From assembly GCF_001861355.1 (NCBI RefSeq), contig NZ_MASN01000060.1:372001-436000 (forward strand): a stretch of 64,000 nt of DNA, written 5' to 3'. Each line of letters begins with the position of its first letter. The first letter of the stretch is position 1. This DNA is from Natrialba sp. SSL1 (GTDB lineage: Archaea; Halobacteriota; Halobacteria; Halobacteriales; Natrialbaceae). The translations under genes were made by a program, and so were the position numbers. Of this stretch, positions 63,815-64,000 are shown piece after piece. Below the pieces are notes generated by a model. The model had not been told where the DNA came from. It ran no database searches and worked only from the letters and a program-made list of their open reading frames with translations.

Positions 63815-64000
63815 TCGGTCCCCCTGAATCTCCACACGGAATCGGAGAAACTGTTAGGTAGCCCGGGTGGCTACTGGATAGTGATGGCGACCGCTCTCGA
63901 GTGGCAGTGGCGCTGGCGCTGGCAGCCGTCCTCGAGAGCGGACAGTCTCGTCGCTGCGGCCGATGCGGCCTAACCCGCGGCTGCGGTGGCGGGTGCTCCC
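63815..64000. other. 3' flank with a perfect stem-loop, no gene seen
   Basis: GTAGCC (63858-63863) and GGCTAC (63869-63874) form a 6-bp stem with a 5-nt loop just after the lipoprotein stop; this could be a terminator or processing hairpin. The rest is Trp/Arg-rich in translation with a stop at 63971 and does not look like a gene. Confidence 0.4.

Noticed and set aside
63883-63974. Short open frame starting at 63883
   Set aside because: It gives a 29-residue Trp/Arg-rich peptide without a promoter or halophile-like composition.

Overview
The window is chromosomal DNA from an extremely halophilic archaeon (class Halobacteria, plausibly Natrialbales). The evidence is a GC-rich sequence, very acidic proteomes with Asp/Glu-rich linkers, TATA boxes 25-30 bp before leaderless starts, Tat-type signals and lipoboxes, HalX/HalOD1 domains, and archaeal informational genes (PCNA, PriL, Orc1/Cdc6, NMD3, RIO1, aIF1) next to bacterial-type repair genes (UvrB, UvrC, NAD+-dependent ligase). 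No rRNA, tRNA or CRISPR array was seen.

Layout. 1-9.9 kb: the 5' part of a large secreted subtilase with a cohesin-like module, a tRNA wybutosine enzyme (Taw2-like) with NMD3, a PQQ-propeller protein, HtpX and two small membrane proteins. 9.9-13.9 kb: primase large subunit, an alpha/beta hydrolase lacking its nucleophile, a HalOD1 protein and PCNA. 14-21.2 kb: a three-gene signalling operon (HxlR-pseudoreceiver-HalX; receiver-degenerate kinase; receiver-LOV-histidine kinase) divergent from a deacetylase-like protein plus processive GT2 synthase pair. The gap between them holds a 16-bp perfect palindrome. This is my best candidate for an undescribed system: a light-linked switch for a surface polysaccharide. 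21.3-27.3 kb: an acidic protein, RlmE, a CopG regulator, and divergent double TatC and single TatC genes. 27.3-34.5 kb: a gene-free stretch, a small 3-TM protein under a TrmB-like operator, LarE, an MFS transporter, a phosphoesterase and small membrane proteins. 34.5-41.2 kb: a five-PAS kinase, a MutS-family ATPase and an amidohydrolase.

41.2-46.3 kb is partly accessory. A wHTH-nucleotidyltransferase/HEPN-like pair (toxin-antitoxin-like) lies between the true 3' end of the amidohydrolase gene and a 62-bp degenerate copy of that 3' end. Orc1/Cdc6, tandem DUF2267 proteins and a frameshifted PQQ lipoprotein follow. 46.5-56.4 kb: UvrB, an AT-rich islet with a small membrane gene, an acetyltransferase, aIF1, UvrC, an ABC-2 exporter and a PPOX-type flavoprotein. 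56.5-58.2 kb: an IS1341-type TnpB element, with hairpins at both ends, has split a two-TM membrane-protein gene. 58.3-64 kb: UspA with a 30-bp x 8 minisatellite just upstream of its start, LigA, a 2Fe-2S ferredoxin with a coupled 15-codon upstream ORF, RIO1 and a Tat lipoprotein.

Starts were chosen by homology-like N-termini, Shine-Dalgarno or TATA spacing, and are often internal to the longest open frame. Functional names come from recognising motifs and family resemblance by eye; no database search was run.
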